Origin: Aporrectodea caliginosa
Taxonomy: Eukaryota; Annelida; Clitellata; Crassiclitellata; Lumbricidae
Assembly (NCBI GenBank): GCA_020284085.1
Contig: JACEVL010000518.1
Location: forward strand, 1,061,001 to 1,125,000
Length of the DNA stretch: 64,000 bases
Direction of reading: 5' to 3'
Shown: piece after piece, positions 1 through 10,489 of the stretch
Numbering within the stretch: the first letter of the stretch is position 1
Layout: each line of letters opens with the position of its first letter
Program-made: the position numbers and the translations under genes
Notes under the pieces: generated by a model
What the model was told of the DNA's origin: nothing
The model's database searches: none
The model's input: only the letters and a program-made list of their open reading frames with translations

Positions 1-1
1 T

Positions 2-664
2 CGTCAAGGCTGGCAGAACTCCATCCGACACAACCTCTCCCTCAACAAGTGCTTCGTCAAGGTTGCCAGGCACTACGACGACCCAGGGAAGGGCAACTAC
101 TGGATGCTCGACTCGTCCGCCGATGACGTCTACATCGGGGGCACGACGGGGAAACTCCGACGCCGCGCTAACAGGACCAGGATCTACGCGTCGGCGGGGA
201 CTTCCGGTGGGGGAGTATCGACTTCCGGTTGCCTGCAGACGCTTCCTGTGAGTCCATATCTGTTGTCCAACGCGTCATATCCGGTTTTATCGACGCTTTT
301 TCCGTTCTACCAGCGATTGGGGTTGATCTACCCCGATTGTGTTGGGAGTAACCCCGCTACCGGCGCTGGTGATTACCCTGAGAGGGTCGCCTGTCACCCG
401 ACTGGGTCTAGCGTTACCCCGTCGATGGGGCAGTTCGTCAGTCCTGTATTTGCCGCTGCGGCTGCCGCTTCCTCTGTGAACTTCCAAACGTACCCTGGGA
501 GTGGGGTGGTTGGTGGCACGAACTACGGGGTGTTCCATTCCGGGGGTCTGACCCCGAACCCTCTGTCTTCCCTCTACGCCTACGCCATGCGATCCACGCA
601 GACGACGCGAGGCACGGATGTTGGTCAGTCGGCGAACCTCACGAACAGACAGTTTCGAAGCTAG
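2..664 (+). CDS. foxG: Forkhead transcription factor, FoxG-like, C-terminal part (5' end outside window)
   Basis: The frame is open from base 2 to a TAG at 662-664 (220 codons); the start lies left of the window. The first ~34 residues are the second half of a forkhead DNA-binding domain: recognition helix with [18 protein letters not shown], then [11 protein letters not shown]. It is followed by [11 protein letters not shown], a hallmark of the FoxG subclass wing/basic region. The remaining ~150 residues are Ser/Gly/Ala-rich and low in conservation; [15 protein letters not shown] sits where FoxG proteins carry a short hydrophobic block after the domain. FoxG proteins are nuclear repressors acting in anterior neural patterning (known for the family, not visible here). 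No intron is visible in this part. FoxG is preferred over other Fox classes because of the [11 protein letters not shown] stretch. Confidence 0.9.
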   Translation, partial: RQGWQNSIRHNLSLNKCFVKVARHYDDPGKGNYWMLDSSADDVYIGGTTGKLRRRANRTRIYASAGTSGGGVSTSGCLQTLPVSPYLLSNASYPVLSTLFPFYQRLGLIYPDCVGSNPATGAGDYPERVACHPTGSSVTPSMGQFVSPVFAAAAAASSVNFQTYPGSGVVGGTNYGVFHSGGLTPNPLSSLYAYAMRSTQTTRGTDVGQSANLTNRQFRS

Positions 665-1044
665 AAGAAATGATTGAGGCACACGGAGGTCTGGATGCGC
701 ACCTTCTGAAATCTGCCGGGTATTGGTGGAGGAGGAGGAGGAGGAAGGAGGAGGAGGAGAAGGAGGAGGAGCAGGAGGAGAAGGAGGAGGAGAAGGAGAA
801 GAGAGGTAGGAGAATGAGAAAGAGAAGGAGAATGAAGAGAAGAGAAGGAGAACAGAGAGAAGAAGGAAGAGAGGAGGAGAAGGAGAATGAGGGGAACGAA
901 GAGAATGAAGAGAAGGAGAAGGAGGTGAGGAAGAGCACACAGGGAGGAGCAGGAGATCGCAAGAAAGAGTCATAAACAAGAACACGATGCGACAGAGAAA
1001 GACCAACGATCAAGAACCAAATTATACGCAGGAAAGAACGAGGA
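665..1044 (+). other. FoxG 3' flank / probable 3' UTR with polypurine tract
   Basis: Follows the FoxG stop directly. Bases ~721-960 are almost purely G and A on the plus strand (GGA, GAA and AGA runs), giving long spurious Glu/Arg and Ser/Leu ORFs on the two strands. No convincing AATAAA is seen; ATAAAC at ~973 is a weak candidate. No coding evidence. Confidence 0.5.
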
Positions 1045-1180
1045 CTGAGAGCAAACCGGAAATACCACGTAACGCCGAGAACCCGGATTTAACTGACACG
1101 CGAATGACGACGACGATGACGAATTTAACAGTCGACTGTTCTACTTCCGGTAGAAACCGGAAGCGTCAGCGAAGAACAAA
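1045..1180 (+). promoter_or_regulatory. Possible TATA-less promoter with ETS sites
   Basis: Three CCGGAA-type ETS cores lie within ~120 bp: AAACCGGAAA near 1054-1063, and an inverted pair CTTCCGGTAGAAACCGGAAG at 1144-1163, which also forms an 8-bp stem with an AGAA loop. AAAATGGCGGC (YY1-like) overlaps the ATG at 1181 and TGACTCAGCA lies just inside the candidate exon. Clustered ETS sites plus an ATGGCGGC start are typical of animal housekeeping promoters (family knowledge). There is no TATA box. Promoter function is inferred only. Confidence 0.4.
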
Positions 1181-1234
1181 ATGGCGGCTACGGCGATGAC
1201 TCAGCACATATGCGAGTGGTTGAGCGCTTGTCTT
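1181..1234 (+). CDS. Candidate first coding exon (18 codons) with splice donor
   Basis: ATG at 1181 in a good context (AACAAAATGG) opens 18 codons, MAATAMTQHICEWLSACL, ending directly at GTAAGT (1235-1240), a consensus donor; the exon would end in phase 0. The upstream ETS cluster supports a real 5' end. I do not recognise the protein and found no clear second exon, so the rest would lie far downstream or outside the window. It could also be a chance ORF. Confidence 0.33.
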
Positions 1235-1389
1235 GTAAGTGTTGTTATTGGTTCGAATCCTCTCTGTATACGTGTCAAGAAAGCTCGGTCTATAATTATA
1301 GAACAGTAATAATAATAATTTTACGAAGAATAGAAATTCCGCTCAGATTTTTATGGCGAACTATATCTATCGAATTGAAACACTAAGAA

Positions 1390-1962
<573 letters not shown>

Positions 1963-2247
1963 CTCATCACTCATCAAAAGAGCATCTTAAGAATCTTTCC
2001 ATTAACAAATAAGGCATCCAAGAAAACTAAATTTTCAACACCTGTTTTAAAATTGTTACCAAAATATAAATAAGCCAATTGCTAAACTGGAGCGAGCTGG
2101 AGTAAAGTCCGGGATTGAATATTATTGCACTCGACAACAACGACCCTTGCAGTCGTGCTTATAAGGGTAATTAAACGCTAAACTTAAATTACTATTAATA
2201 GGATGGCCATCTTTAAAGCCAATTCTATAATTGAATTCCAGCACAAT

Positions 2248-2341
2248 CATGCTCTGGTAGTGCCAGTCCGAAGACTGGATAAAGGAGGCGGGCGACGCTA
2301 ATTGCAGTTTCAGTTTAACGACACTGTGTGATAACAAAGAT
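2248..2341. mobile_element. S1 SINE-like fragments, head to head
   Basis: Plus-strand S1 5' part (AGTGCCAGTCCGAAGACTGG...GCGACGCTAAT, to ~2302) abuts a minus-strand S1 3' part (TTTCAGTTTAACGACACTG..., to ~2341). Two truncated copies appear joined. The 286 bp to the left, after the microsatellite, hold nothing recognisable. Confidence 0.6.
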
Positions 2342-2607
2342 GTATGTATTTATGTATTATGAGCACTTGTTATAGCGCTATATAAATCATTATATAATAA
2401 ATACGACACGATTATATACTATACGATAGCAAAACGGCCTAGATTTGCTACTTTAAGAGAAACAGTCCAGGATTAAGAGCTTCTCACAAATTATTTTTCC
2501 TGACGTCAACGGCCTTTTGTTGTCATAATAAATTATGATTTATCCATGATAATTAAAATATCATAGACGTCGTCATTTGCTGTTTTATTTTATGTCGTCA
2601 TAAATAA

Positions 2608-2722
2608 TAGTAGTAGTAGTTTCAGTTTAACGACACAATGTGATAACAAAGATCATTAGCGTCGCCCTCCTCCTTCATCCAGGCTTTGGACTGGCACTGA
2701 CAGAGTACGATCAGTTGCGAAA
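2608..2722 (-). mobile_element. S1 SINE-like element
   Basis: Reverse-complement copy. From the left it reads a (TAG)n tail, TTTCAGTTTAACGACAC, GATCATTAGCGTCGCCCTCC, TCCAGGCTTTGGACTGGCAC and a degraded GCAGTGGCGGAGTT end. The trinucleotide tail marks the 3' end of the element on the minus strand. Confidence 0.75.
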
Positions 2723-3600
2723 TTTAATGAATGTTAAACTTTATAGTGATTATAAAGTTCTGTTTTGAAGCCTTTAATTGGTGTCTCGAACGCTATGACT
2801 TCATTCTCATGCACTGTGTATAAGTTGCAAAATGTCGTCAACGGCCTTTGATGTCATAAATTATTAAACGACGATGTTTGACCTTTAAATAAAAAAAAAT
2901 GATCATTTACAAGCTCGCGAATATTATCATTTATAATAGCATCCACCAGATGTCTCTAAACAATGCATGATACATGTTTGCACGGTTATATTTTTCTGCA
3001 ATCCATGCATGAAAATGATGAAACCTTCGAAACCTCTTTTAAGTAACTGTGTCTTTCTATAAATAATCCTGACGCGAGTTTCTTTATATATCCAGTACAT
3101 GTTTGATAATATATTGTGGATTCCATCATATTATTATAATTATTCTAATTGATAGTCAATATTATCATTGATTTTTGCAGCCACCAGATGTTGTTAAACA
3201 ACGCAATCATAATAGAAACCTTCGACACCTCTTTTAAGTAAATTTATCCTTATATAAATATTTCTGACGCGATTTCGTTTACAATCTGCTGCCGAAAAAA
3301 TGCGATGATAAAGTGATTAAAGTCAGCAACAACGTTGATATAACGATGATGATTATGATGATGACGATGATATTGATGATGACGATGACCATGACCATGA
3401 CAATGATTACAATGATGCTGGGAACTTCCCAGACTCGACACCTCAAGTACATGGTCGACATCAGACGTATGGATGAATGCGTCGTCTATTATAAGCCGCC
3501 TTTGTAACGATGTTATCGCAGGCAACACAAATAGGCAATTATGGCTCAACAACACAGACTCTCAACTAACCTCAAGAGTGCATCGTTACATACATAATTA
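2723..3600. other. AT-rich intergenic DNA with degenerate module copies
   Basis: No gene seen. Degraded minus-strand TATA-GGTGT modules lie at ~3014-3065 and ~3218-3260 (ACCTCTTTTAAGTAA then TATA). A degenerate GATGAC/ACC repeat spans ~3340-3420. The sequence at ~2830-2880 (AACGGCC...) is an eroded relative of the S-family 3' end. Confidence 0.5.
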
Positions 3601-3608
3601 TGTTTATA

Positions 3609-3657
<49 letters not shown>

Positions 3658-3800
3658 TCATTTAATATATATATATTTATTTGCTAACTGCACTATGTAA
3701 TATATTCGTTCGTATATGCAGAGCGCACCTCTGAGTATATATATCTTTAAGGGGCGCTATATAAATGTTCAAGTATATTACATTACATAACATATAGGGC
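3601..3800. repeat. (AT)n tract and LINE/SINE tail fragment
   Basis: (AT)n at ~3611-3650, then ATATAT clusters. At ~3722-3780 a fragment reads CACCTCTGAG...GGGGCGCTATATAAATG, the 3' terminus shared by L2/CR1-like LINEs and the S4 SINE in this window. Confidence 0.7.
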
Positions 3801-3855
3801 TACGCAGACACACACACACATACACACATTATATACATACATAGACTTTAGAACG

Positions 3856-5240
3856 ACTTGTTTCTCTGCAACTTCTTCCTTACCTTGAGCAGTCAGGCCT
3901 TCTACCGCCCAGACAATCTGGCTTTAGAGCTCACCACTCAACTGAAACTGCTCTTCTCTCTCTTCTCTCTGACATCTATTCTGCTATGGATAAATCCCAC
4001 GTTACTCTCTTAGCACTCTTTGACGCATCTTCAGCATTTTATATGGTAGATCATGATATTCTATTACATCGCCTTGAAATTTCCTTTGGTCTTAGTGGCC
4101 TTCCTCTTCTTTGGTTTCGCTCCTATCTTACTGATCGTATACTCAAATGGTTATTCTAGAAGACTCCCGCACCTCATGGGTACCTGTTAAAGTTGGAGTC
4201 CCTCAAGGATCTGTGCTGGGTCCACTTCTTTATATCTTGTTTACAGCCGATATTCCTCTTCTCTTTGCTAAACACTCAGCCTCTGGTCACCTCTATGCTG
4301 ATGATGTCCAGGCCTTTGTTCATGGCTCCTCTTCTCATCAGCTTGCTCTTTCCCAATCTATTGAATCTCTTTCTGCTGATCTCAATTGTTGGATGTCCTC
4401 TAATCGTCTTTCACTCAACTCTTCCAAGACTCAATTGATCTGGCTTGGCACTCGCCAACAGCTAATTAAACTTGATTACGATTTACTTGCCAAGCAGTTC
4501 CCTCAATTTACTTTCTCGACAAATGTCCGTAACCTGGGTGTTACTCTTGACAGTACTCTTTCTTTCTCTGCACATATCTCTAATCTCTCTAGGTCCAGTT
4601 TTTATCACTTGCGACGTCTACGTGCCATTCGACGATCTATCCCCTCGCCGATTTTTTCTTCCATGGTTCATGCCTTTGTCTGTTCACGCATTGACTACTG
4701 TAACTCGTTACTTATGGGCCTACCAAAACTCCGCCTGGCTCCACTCCAATCAGTACTTAATTCTGCTGCTCGTTTAATTGCCCGCCTACCTCGTTTCTCC
4801 CATATTTCGACTTTCATGACTCAAGACCTTCATTGGCTTCCTCTAACTGCTCGAATTCAGTTTAAAATTCTTTTTCTTACGTGTAAAACGTTTTTAGGTC
4901 AAGCTCCACGCTACCTCTGTGATCTTATGAGACGGCCTATCTCAGCTACCTCTGGACGTCCTCTCCGCTCTTCTGACCATCATGACCTTCTAGTTCCGAG
5001 GTCTCGGACTGCCACAGCACAGCATCGTGCCTATGCCTCCGTTGAACCTTTGCTGTGGAATGACCTCCCTGCTTTAACTCGTGCTGTAATGTTATCTGGG
5101 GGTACCACTGTTTCTGCTCGTTCTCTTAAAACTTTTCTTTTTCGAGGGGCCCTTCGCACTGGGAGCGCTTCTGATTAGGTTGTACTGCGAGAGGCGCTTT
5201 ATAAGTCCATAAATAGAATAGAATAGAATAGAATAGCCTA
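3856..5240 (+). pseudogene. L2/CR1-like LINE, 5'-truncated, frameshifted reverse transcriptase
   Basis: RT coding begins near 3880 (QSGFRAHHSTETALL, then the motif-A region ...ALFDASSAF). A 2-base excess near 4140 shifts the frame; the 343-codon ORF 4147-5178 then continues with GVPQGSVLGPLLY, the YADD catalytic box and the C-terminal region ending LFRGALRTGSASD. A short 3' UTR ends AGGCGCTTTATAAG followed by (AATAG)n at ~5212-5236. 5' truncation and frameshift make it a dead copy. The same family recurs at 63.0 kb. Confidence 0.9.
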
Positions 5241-5803
5241 TATATTTGTGTGTATATGTTTTTTATATATTTTGTGTGTGTTTGTATATATGTATATATC
5301 ATTAATATGATATACTATGATATTAAAATAACAATAAATTATTATAATAATTTATAATATATTACACACACAAACATTTACGCCTTTGACAGATTCTTAT
5401 AATACGCATCATGTATTTTTAATATTTCTCCATTTATTAATTGCCACTATCTAATGACGAAGCATCAATCGATGGCGCTGAGCAATTGTGAGTGAATGAC
5501 TTCCTCAAGATAGTTTACACACGAATCGTCTCAGAACCCGTTTAAAATCAAATTAGGAAAAAGGACGGATAAAATTATTAATTGGATCAATCACAGTAGT
5601 AATTTTCTTTGTTTTAATACATCTTGTGGCATCAAAGGCCGTTGACTTCAATAGAAGAAAAGCTATGAAACTGATTGGTTGACCGTAATTTAACATGATG
5701 TTCGTGTAATTTATAGGTAATTCTATCTATGAATCTGAGGTGTGCAAGAAACCTAATTTTTTAACAAATTTTCTTTTTAGTGTTGTTGTTGTTGATGATG
5801 ATG

Positions 5804-5805
<2 letters not shown>
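5241..5805. other. AT-rich intergenic DNA with an S5 SINE body fragment
   Basis: TA-rich low-complexity sequence to ~5400. At ~5452-5530, on the minus strand, lies the S5 body (CAATTGCTCAGCGCCATCGA region). An S-family 3'-end-like stretch (CATCAAAGGCCGTTGAC) is at ~5630-5650. No gene seen. Confidence 0.55.
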
Positions 5806-5850
<45 letters not shown>

Positions 5851-5884
5851 TATTATTATTTTATTTTAGTTTTTTTTTTATTTT
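5806..5884. repeat. (ATT)n microsatellite, left flank of R2-like fragment
   Basis: (ATT)n at ~5806-5850 degrades into T-rich sequence up to ~5884, where the minus-strand R2-like LINE fragment ends. Confidence 0.85.
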
Positions 5885-6347
5885 TTTCGCCCGAGGTAGA
5901 AAAGATCCCTCAGGCTCTAAGAAACTAAACTACGGTGTCAAAGGTTCTCGTCCCCATCGTGCTGATCAAAAGTGCCTCTGAATGCCACTGCATTAAAGCG
6001 CTGTGTGCAAACGGACAGACGCTGAAAAAGGTGACTTGTCTCGCGTGGGTCTCCCGTTGCCTCAGTGATACGACGGCCCAGCTCCTGTAGGAATTCTAAT
6101 CCGGTGCGGTTTATGGGGCCCAAAGATTCGATGGCCAGCGGGACGAATTCGTGCGTGGCCGGGAGGGTTGAGTATTTCGCAATCTTGCGTTCTGCTGCTT
6201 GTTCTGCTGCTCCCCCGGTGGTTGATGCCGTCAGGTGAATATAAGATGATGCGCATGTGTGGATGGCTGTTGCGTCCCATGCTAAGTATTTGCCTCGCCT
6301 CCATGGAACCAATGTGGCGCCATCTGCAGGGTCTCTTGCCGTCGGTG
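5885..6347 (-). pseudogene. R2-like LINE, 3' fragment with restriction-like endonuclease, inside (ATT)n
   Basis: Minus-strand coding, main frame 6312-5938, matches the C-terminus of the 784-residue protein at 58-60.7 kb. Shared blocks include the WDAT/WDVT core, GGAAEQAAERK..KY, PLAIESLGPI and ELGRRIT...LFQRLS...QRFNA. Upstream, DGKRP...DGATLVPW matches too, but a short insertion shifts the frame near 6325. Its 5' edge touches (ATT)n at ~6348 and its 3' edge touches (ATT)n near 5884, the same setting as the longer copy. This is the endonuclease domain only; RT and CCHC regions are lost by 5' truncation. Confidence 0.85.
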
Positions 6348-6351
6348 CGGA

Positions 6352-6402
<51 letters not shown>

Positions 6403-6428
6403 GTTATTATTATTATTATTATTGCATA
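6348..6428. repeat. (ATT)n microsatellite, right flank of R2-like fragment
   Basis: About 25 ATT units with one TTG interruption, directly abutting the 5' edge of the R2-like fragment. Just right of it, GTCCCCATGGGGAC (~6430-6443) is a perfect 14-bp palindrome. Confidence 0.9.
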
Positions 6429-6544
6429 TGTCCCCATGGGGACTTAAATACTATTATAATTATAATAACTTTATTATGCCTTTTATTGTTTTGCATTTTA
6501 TGCGCATCAAGATAGTGTACAATCGTGAAAGCATTGATTTTGGT

Positions 6545-6610
6545 CGATGCTTTGAGACACCTTTAATACGGAAGCTCGACATGAAATATTCATTTGCAAC
6601 GATTTCATGT
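6545..6610 (-). promoter_or_regulatory. TATA-GGTGT module (minus)
   Basis: GAGACACCTTTAATACGG..., followed ~30 bp on by ATATT: a weak copy of the module on the minus strand. See the findings for the consensus. Confidence 0.4.
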
Positions 6611-6637
6611 GAAACATTAATGGTAAGGAAATCATTT

Positions 6638-6746
6638 GTAGTAGTTTCAGTTTAACAACACTGTGATAACAGAGATCATTAGCGTCACCCTCCTCATTTA
6701 TCCAGGCTTGGGACTGGCAATGCCAGAGTACTATCAGTGGCGGTGT
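6638..6746 (-). mobile_element. S1 SINE-like element
   Basis: GTAGTAGTTTCAGTTTAACA tail, CATTAGCGTCACCCTCCTC, CCAGGCTTGGGACTGGCA, and GCCAGAGTACTATCAGTGGC at the 5' end. Nearly full length. Confidence 0.8.
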
Positions 6747-6813
6747 TAAGATTATACCTAGAGTAACGTTAAAATAGCAACTTACATAAGACACATCTAT
6801 ATATATGCTTTAT

Positions 6814-6926
6814 CTCCGTCGTCATTGCTTGTTCTCTGGGAGTGCTAGGCCCAATTCAGGAGAAAGGAGGAGGGCGACGCTAATAAGTAATAATCTTTCT
6901 AATGACACAGTGTCGTTAAACAGCAA
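6814..6926 (+). mobile_element. S1 SINE-like element
   Basis: Reads CTCTGGGAGTGCTAGGCCC...GGAGGAGGGCGACGCTAAT...GACACAGTGTCGTTAAACAG. Diverged core; 67 bp from the opposite-strand copy at 6638-6746, so the two form an imperfect inverted pair. Confidence 0.7.
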
Positions 6927-6929
6927 CTA

Positions 6930-7563
6930 ATCAACCAAGCAACGATATAATTAATAAGCTGTATAGTATGACAAAATAATTCATGTCGACGTCAACGACC
7001 TTTGTTGCCACAAGATGTCGTTAAACTCTTGATCCATTAATTCCACACAAGATAAAGATGAAGTACAATAGTCAAGCGCCTCTGAGTAGTTTCCTTGAAG
7101 GGGCGCTACATAAATTCCCGAATGAATTAATGAAAAGCATCATCTTGGTCGATATTGATAGACACCTTTAAAACGGAACTTGTACTTGGTATATTTATTT
7201 ATAACGGTTCACGTGGAACAATTAGTGACAGAATGATCTCTTATAAGCGTTATTGAAACGTTAAAATAACAACTTACATAAAACACATCCATAGTTCCGA
7301 ACGCTTTATTTCCGCGATCACTGCCCGCATACTCTGGGAGTGACAGTCCCAAGCTTGGAGAAATGAGGAGGGCGACGCTAATATCAAATTAATTAACTGT
7401 AGCATGATAAAATAATTTCTTTCAACGGCCTTTATTGCCACAAGATGTCATTAAACTCTCGATCCATCCCACACATAATATTGGAAATCTCAAAGTTTCC
7501 TCTTCGTTTGTATAAATGTTTAATTTGCCCACAAGAAAAACCCGATTGTGTGTGAAATTGGTG
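6930..7563 (+). repeat. Unit A, left half (interrupted by hAT at 7572)
   Basis: Matches 52823-53031 closely at 7386-7563 (AACGGCC..GCCACAAGATGTC, TCTCGATCCATCCCACACA, TTGGAAATCTCAAAGTTTCC, GTGGCGAAAAC). The 3' part of the same unit resumes at 9863, after the hAT element. Includes a LINE/SINE tail at ~7080-7125 (GGGGCGCTACATAAAT), a minus-strand module at ~7165-7212 and an S1 5' part at 7311-7383. No gene. Confidence 0.75.
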
Positions 7564-8199
7564 GCGAAAACTAGAGCTCTGCGCCGACTTCATAGCGTCG
7601 GCGGCGGCGCGCCGGTCATTTTTGGTCGGCGGCGGCGGCGCGCCGCCGACCAACAAAAAATCGGCGGCGGCGGCGGCGCGGCGCGGCGTGGACGGCGCCA
7701 GTGACGGGTCCAAAAGTTTATGAGGGGGTCAAATGGGCGTACGAACTTTTGAAATAGTTAGAATTTCCACACTGTGTTTCTAGCATTTTAGGCTGTCATC
7801 TGAGCAAATTGCTTTATTATTTCAGTGCTGATAGGAATCAGCTGTCATTCGCAGTTAGGATGTAGTTTGAGTCGTGTTTGAGTATGACTACAGACAATAC
7901 TAGCAAACCAGACATTTAGTGAAATTAATATAAAAACTAGAAAACAGGGCCTACGTTCAATTTCCAAGAACGCCATAAGCCTTTAGTAAACGAATTGCTG
8001 ACTACAAGACACAATTATAAATATAATAATCTTCTTTTATTATTTCAAACTGACACACCGCAGTATGATTACAATTCATTGTATGAACGGATTATCACAA
8101 GATTTTAAATAAATGAATTTAACTCTTTGGTAGCCATGAACGGCGCCCATCACGTCCTACTGCTCATTTTACGAACGCCATATGGCGAATGAAAGGCTG

Positions 8200-8305
8200 A
8201 GTCGACCTTTGGAGGGTAGCGGGAATTGATCCCGCGTCCATGCTGATCTTCTACCCTTCGTGCCAAAGTGTTTCCATTTACCATAAAGCCCCTCCACGGG
8301 GTATC
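8200..8305 (-). mobile_element. S6 tRNA-like SINE head
   Basis: On the minus strand: GAGGGGCTTTATGGTAAATG (A-box-like), then GCGGGATCAATTCCCGC, a perfect T-arm stem with a B-box-like GGATCAATTCC. The acceptor ends do not pair cleanly, so a SINE or tRNA relic is more likely than a functional tRNA gene. It sits inside the hAT element at 7572-9854. Confidence 0.45.
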
Positions 8306-9344
8306 ACAAGTAATTAATTTTAATTATTTTCAATTTGATAAAACATTTCTCAACGTAACAGGAAGAGTACATCCTGTACTTATAGATGAAGGAGTCCTGA
8401 TGCCATCTGTTTGATATCAAACCGCGAGTTTTCTTTTAGTAGCTTCAGCCATCGCGATACTATTTACAATTATATGCAATTTATCACAAATAAAGTTAAT
8501 GTTATTTATTTCAAGAACGTGAATCGATTTTATAAATACCAAATAGTCCTTATTTCATAGCAGTTTAATCCATAGCAGTTTAAAATGCAGATCGCCAATC
8601 CAAAAGCCACTGGTAGGCTACTTATGGATTTGCAATTTCTTGAAATGCATGCCTATCCGAAACGCTGTATGACTTGGGCTTAGATGCACTAGAAATTTGA
8701 TAGAATTATATTACACTGTTGGAGCATAAATGGCATGTGCTAATTTGACGGTGGATATGCTTAAGCCTGCAAGATGATCATATGGGGTATCATATCAAGG
8801 ATGACTCATTCACTGTGTATGCGTTTTGTGAACGGATGACCCTTACACTTTGGAGCTTTTAGCCTAAATCCCGAGAGAGAGAGGACACTTTGTTCACTCG
8901 AAAAATGAGGGTTAACTTAGGGTCATGCTAATCTTCCGTGGCATGTCGATGCTGTCTGTCTTCCCTTCGGCCCCACCATACTTACATACCTTAAGATAGA
9001 CAGATCAGCAATACTTGGGAAGCACATTATTTGGGTTAAGAAAATAACTAAACTTCGCCCATGCCAAGACCGTGGCCCGTTATAGCAGCGCACCATGACG
9101 GGCGGTCTGGTCGTGAGGGGCGCCGGCATACAACCAGGAGGGGTGCGAGGGCGGTTCGTCCCAGTCCTATGACTTAATACTTCCGATATTGTATAGATTA
9201 CAATAAAGTATTCTTTACATGTACGTCCATTCACTGAAAGCTGCACTGAGGGGTTTACTTAGCCCCGCAGATAATTTTATGGAATTAACTGAAGGGGTTG
9301 AAAATGAATTCGGGGATTGAGCACTCCCAACCCCCGACAATTCA

Positions 9345-9650
9345 ATCACCGTATATATATATATGTATATATATATATATCCTCTATCTTACATGTATAT
9401 GTAGCATGCATGTAAAACAAAGGACCTTTTCGATCGTCTCTCAATCCTTTCCGTCTATTCATTCTATCTATCAGTCATTCAATCCGACCATCTATCCATT
9501 CATCCATCCATCCATCCCACCAAAACCATCCATCTATCTAACCATCCATCCCATCATCTGTCTGCTGTCTGTCTGTGTCTCTGTATGTCTGTCTGTCTCT
9601 GTCTGGCTGTCTCTTCTGGCCGTATGTCTGTCTGTGTCTACTTCTATTAC
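9345..9650. repeat. (AT)n, (CATC)n and (CTGT)n simple repeats inside the hAT
   Basis: (TA)n at ~9353-9381, CATC-type repeats at ~9490-9560, CTGT/CTGTCT repeats at ~9560-9645. The short ORFs here are repeat artefacts. Confidence 0.85.
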
Positions 9651-9862
9651 CCACTGAAGCAACAATTTATCGTGAAATCATACAAAACATAAAAAAATGC
9701 AAGAAAACAATTAAACACTTCACCGTGGCATCGGCGGCGCGCCGAGGAATTTTCGGCGGCGGCGGCGGCGGCGCGCCGATCCTCAAAAATCGGCGGCGGC
9801 GGCGTCCAAAAAATTTCGGCGGCGGCGGCGCGGCGCGGCCGGCGCAGGCCTCTAGCGAAAAC

Positions 9863-10445
9863 TCTTCGAAACACGGACATAAAGGCGACAGAGCGAGCAC
9901 AATCGCTCTACACAATAATCATCCATGGTCGCCAACCCTCTCATTGAACGCGTCGCCCTGTTAAGTAGCCCTTACCTTCGACCAGCGAACGGTAGGTGGC
10001 GCAGTGTTCCGTCTCACCAAATTGGTGTTATTTTTCGCGAATGTTCCAATTAGCATGACCCCTGGTGACGTGAGGGGAGCGGATACCCTGCGGGGGTTTG
10101 TATTTGGGAGATTTGTGTCGAAGTTTGTGGACACCAACGTAGCATAATGGAGATACGTCGCCTCGCGGCCGCTAGGGGCGTGTTGACACTCGCGGGTGTA
10201 TACATTGTTACTATGGCTGGGTAGAGAAAAAAGGAAAAAAGAGACTGGTGGGTTGGGAAGTGTTTGGGGCAACGCATGAACGCCAGATGGCGCAGTTTTG
10301 CAGTGGCGTGTAACGATGCATTTTAAGACACCTTTTAAAATTGCACATTCTTCCTATATAAGCCTGCAGGAACGTAACTGAACGAGGTATGAAAATTGTA
10401 GTGGAGTATAAGGTTAACGTTGTAACGGCAATGACGGCCACAAGA
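9863..10445 (+). repeat. Unit A, right half
   Basis: Near-collinear with 53031-53560: CGACAGAGCGAGCACAATCG, GTAGGTGGCGCAGTGTTCC, GGTGACGTG..GGGGAGCGGATAC, GCGGCCGCTAGGGGCGTGTT, ACGCATGAACGCCAGATGGC. With 6930-7563 it makes one continuous unit split by the hAT. Ends with a minus-strand module at ~10320-10365 (GACACCTTTTAAAATTG...CCTATATAAG). No reading frame is shared between the copies, so no coding is claimed. Confidence 0.8.
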
Positions 10446-10489
10446 TGTCACTAAACAATATTACTATTGCTATAATTAGGATTTTAGTG

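Larger units (their letters stand above)
7572..9854. mobile_element. hAT-like DNA transposon, non-autonomous, 2283 bp, GC-rich subtermini
   Basis: Flanked by perfect 8-bp duplications GCGAAAAC (7564-7571 and 9855-9862). Terminal inverted repeats are TAGAGCTCTGCGCCGAC (left) and TAGAGGCCTGCGCCGGC (right, reverse complement), 14 of 17 matching; TAGAG starts and 8-bp duplications are typical of hAT. Inside each end lie ~110-130 bp of CGG repeats with GGCGCGCC blocks, in the same orientation at both ends. The uninterrupted site is at ~53018-53030 (GTGGCGAAAACTCGACGAAA). No transposase ORF is seen in the interior, which contains a tRNA-like SINE (8200-8305) and (CATC)/(CTGT) repeats at ~9490-9645. 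It needs a transposase supplied in trans (inference). Confidence 0.93.

Noticed and set aside
287..1013. Ser/Leu-rich ORFs opposite the FoxG 3' end
   Set aside because: Reverse reading of the polypurine tract and of FoxG coding sequence.
6430..6443. 14-bp palindrome GTCCCCATGGGGAC
   Set aside because: Single occurrence with no partner or context; expected by chance at this scale.
9863..10300. Protein-coding gene in unit A (GCGGCCGC region)
   Set aside because: Sister copies at 13.7 and 53.2 kb have different frames and stops; no frame is conserved.
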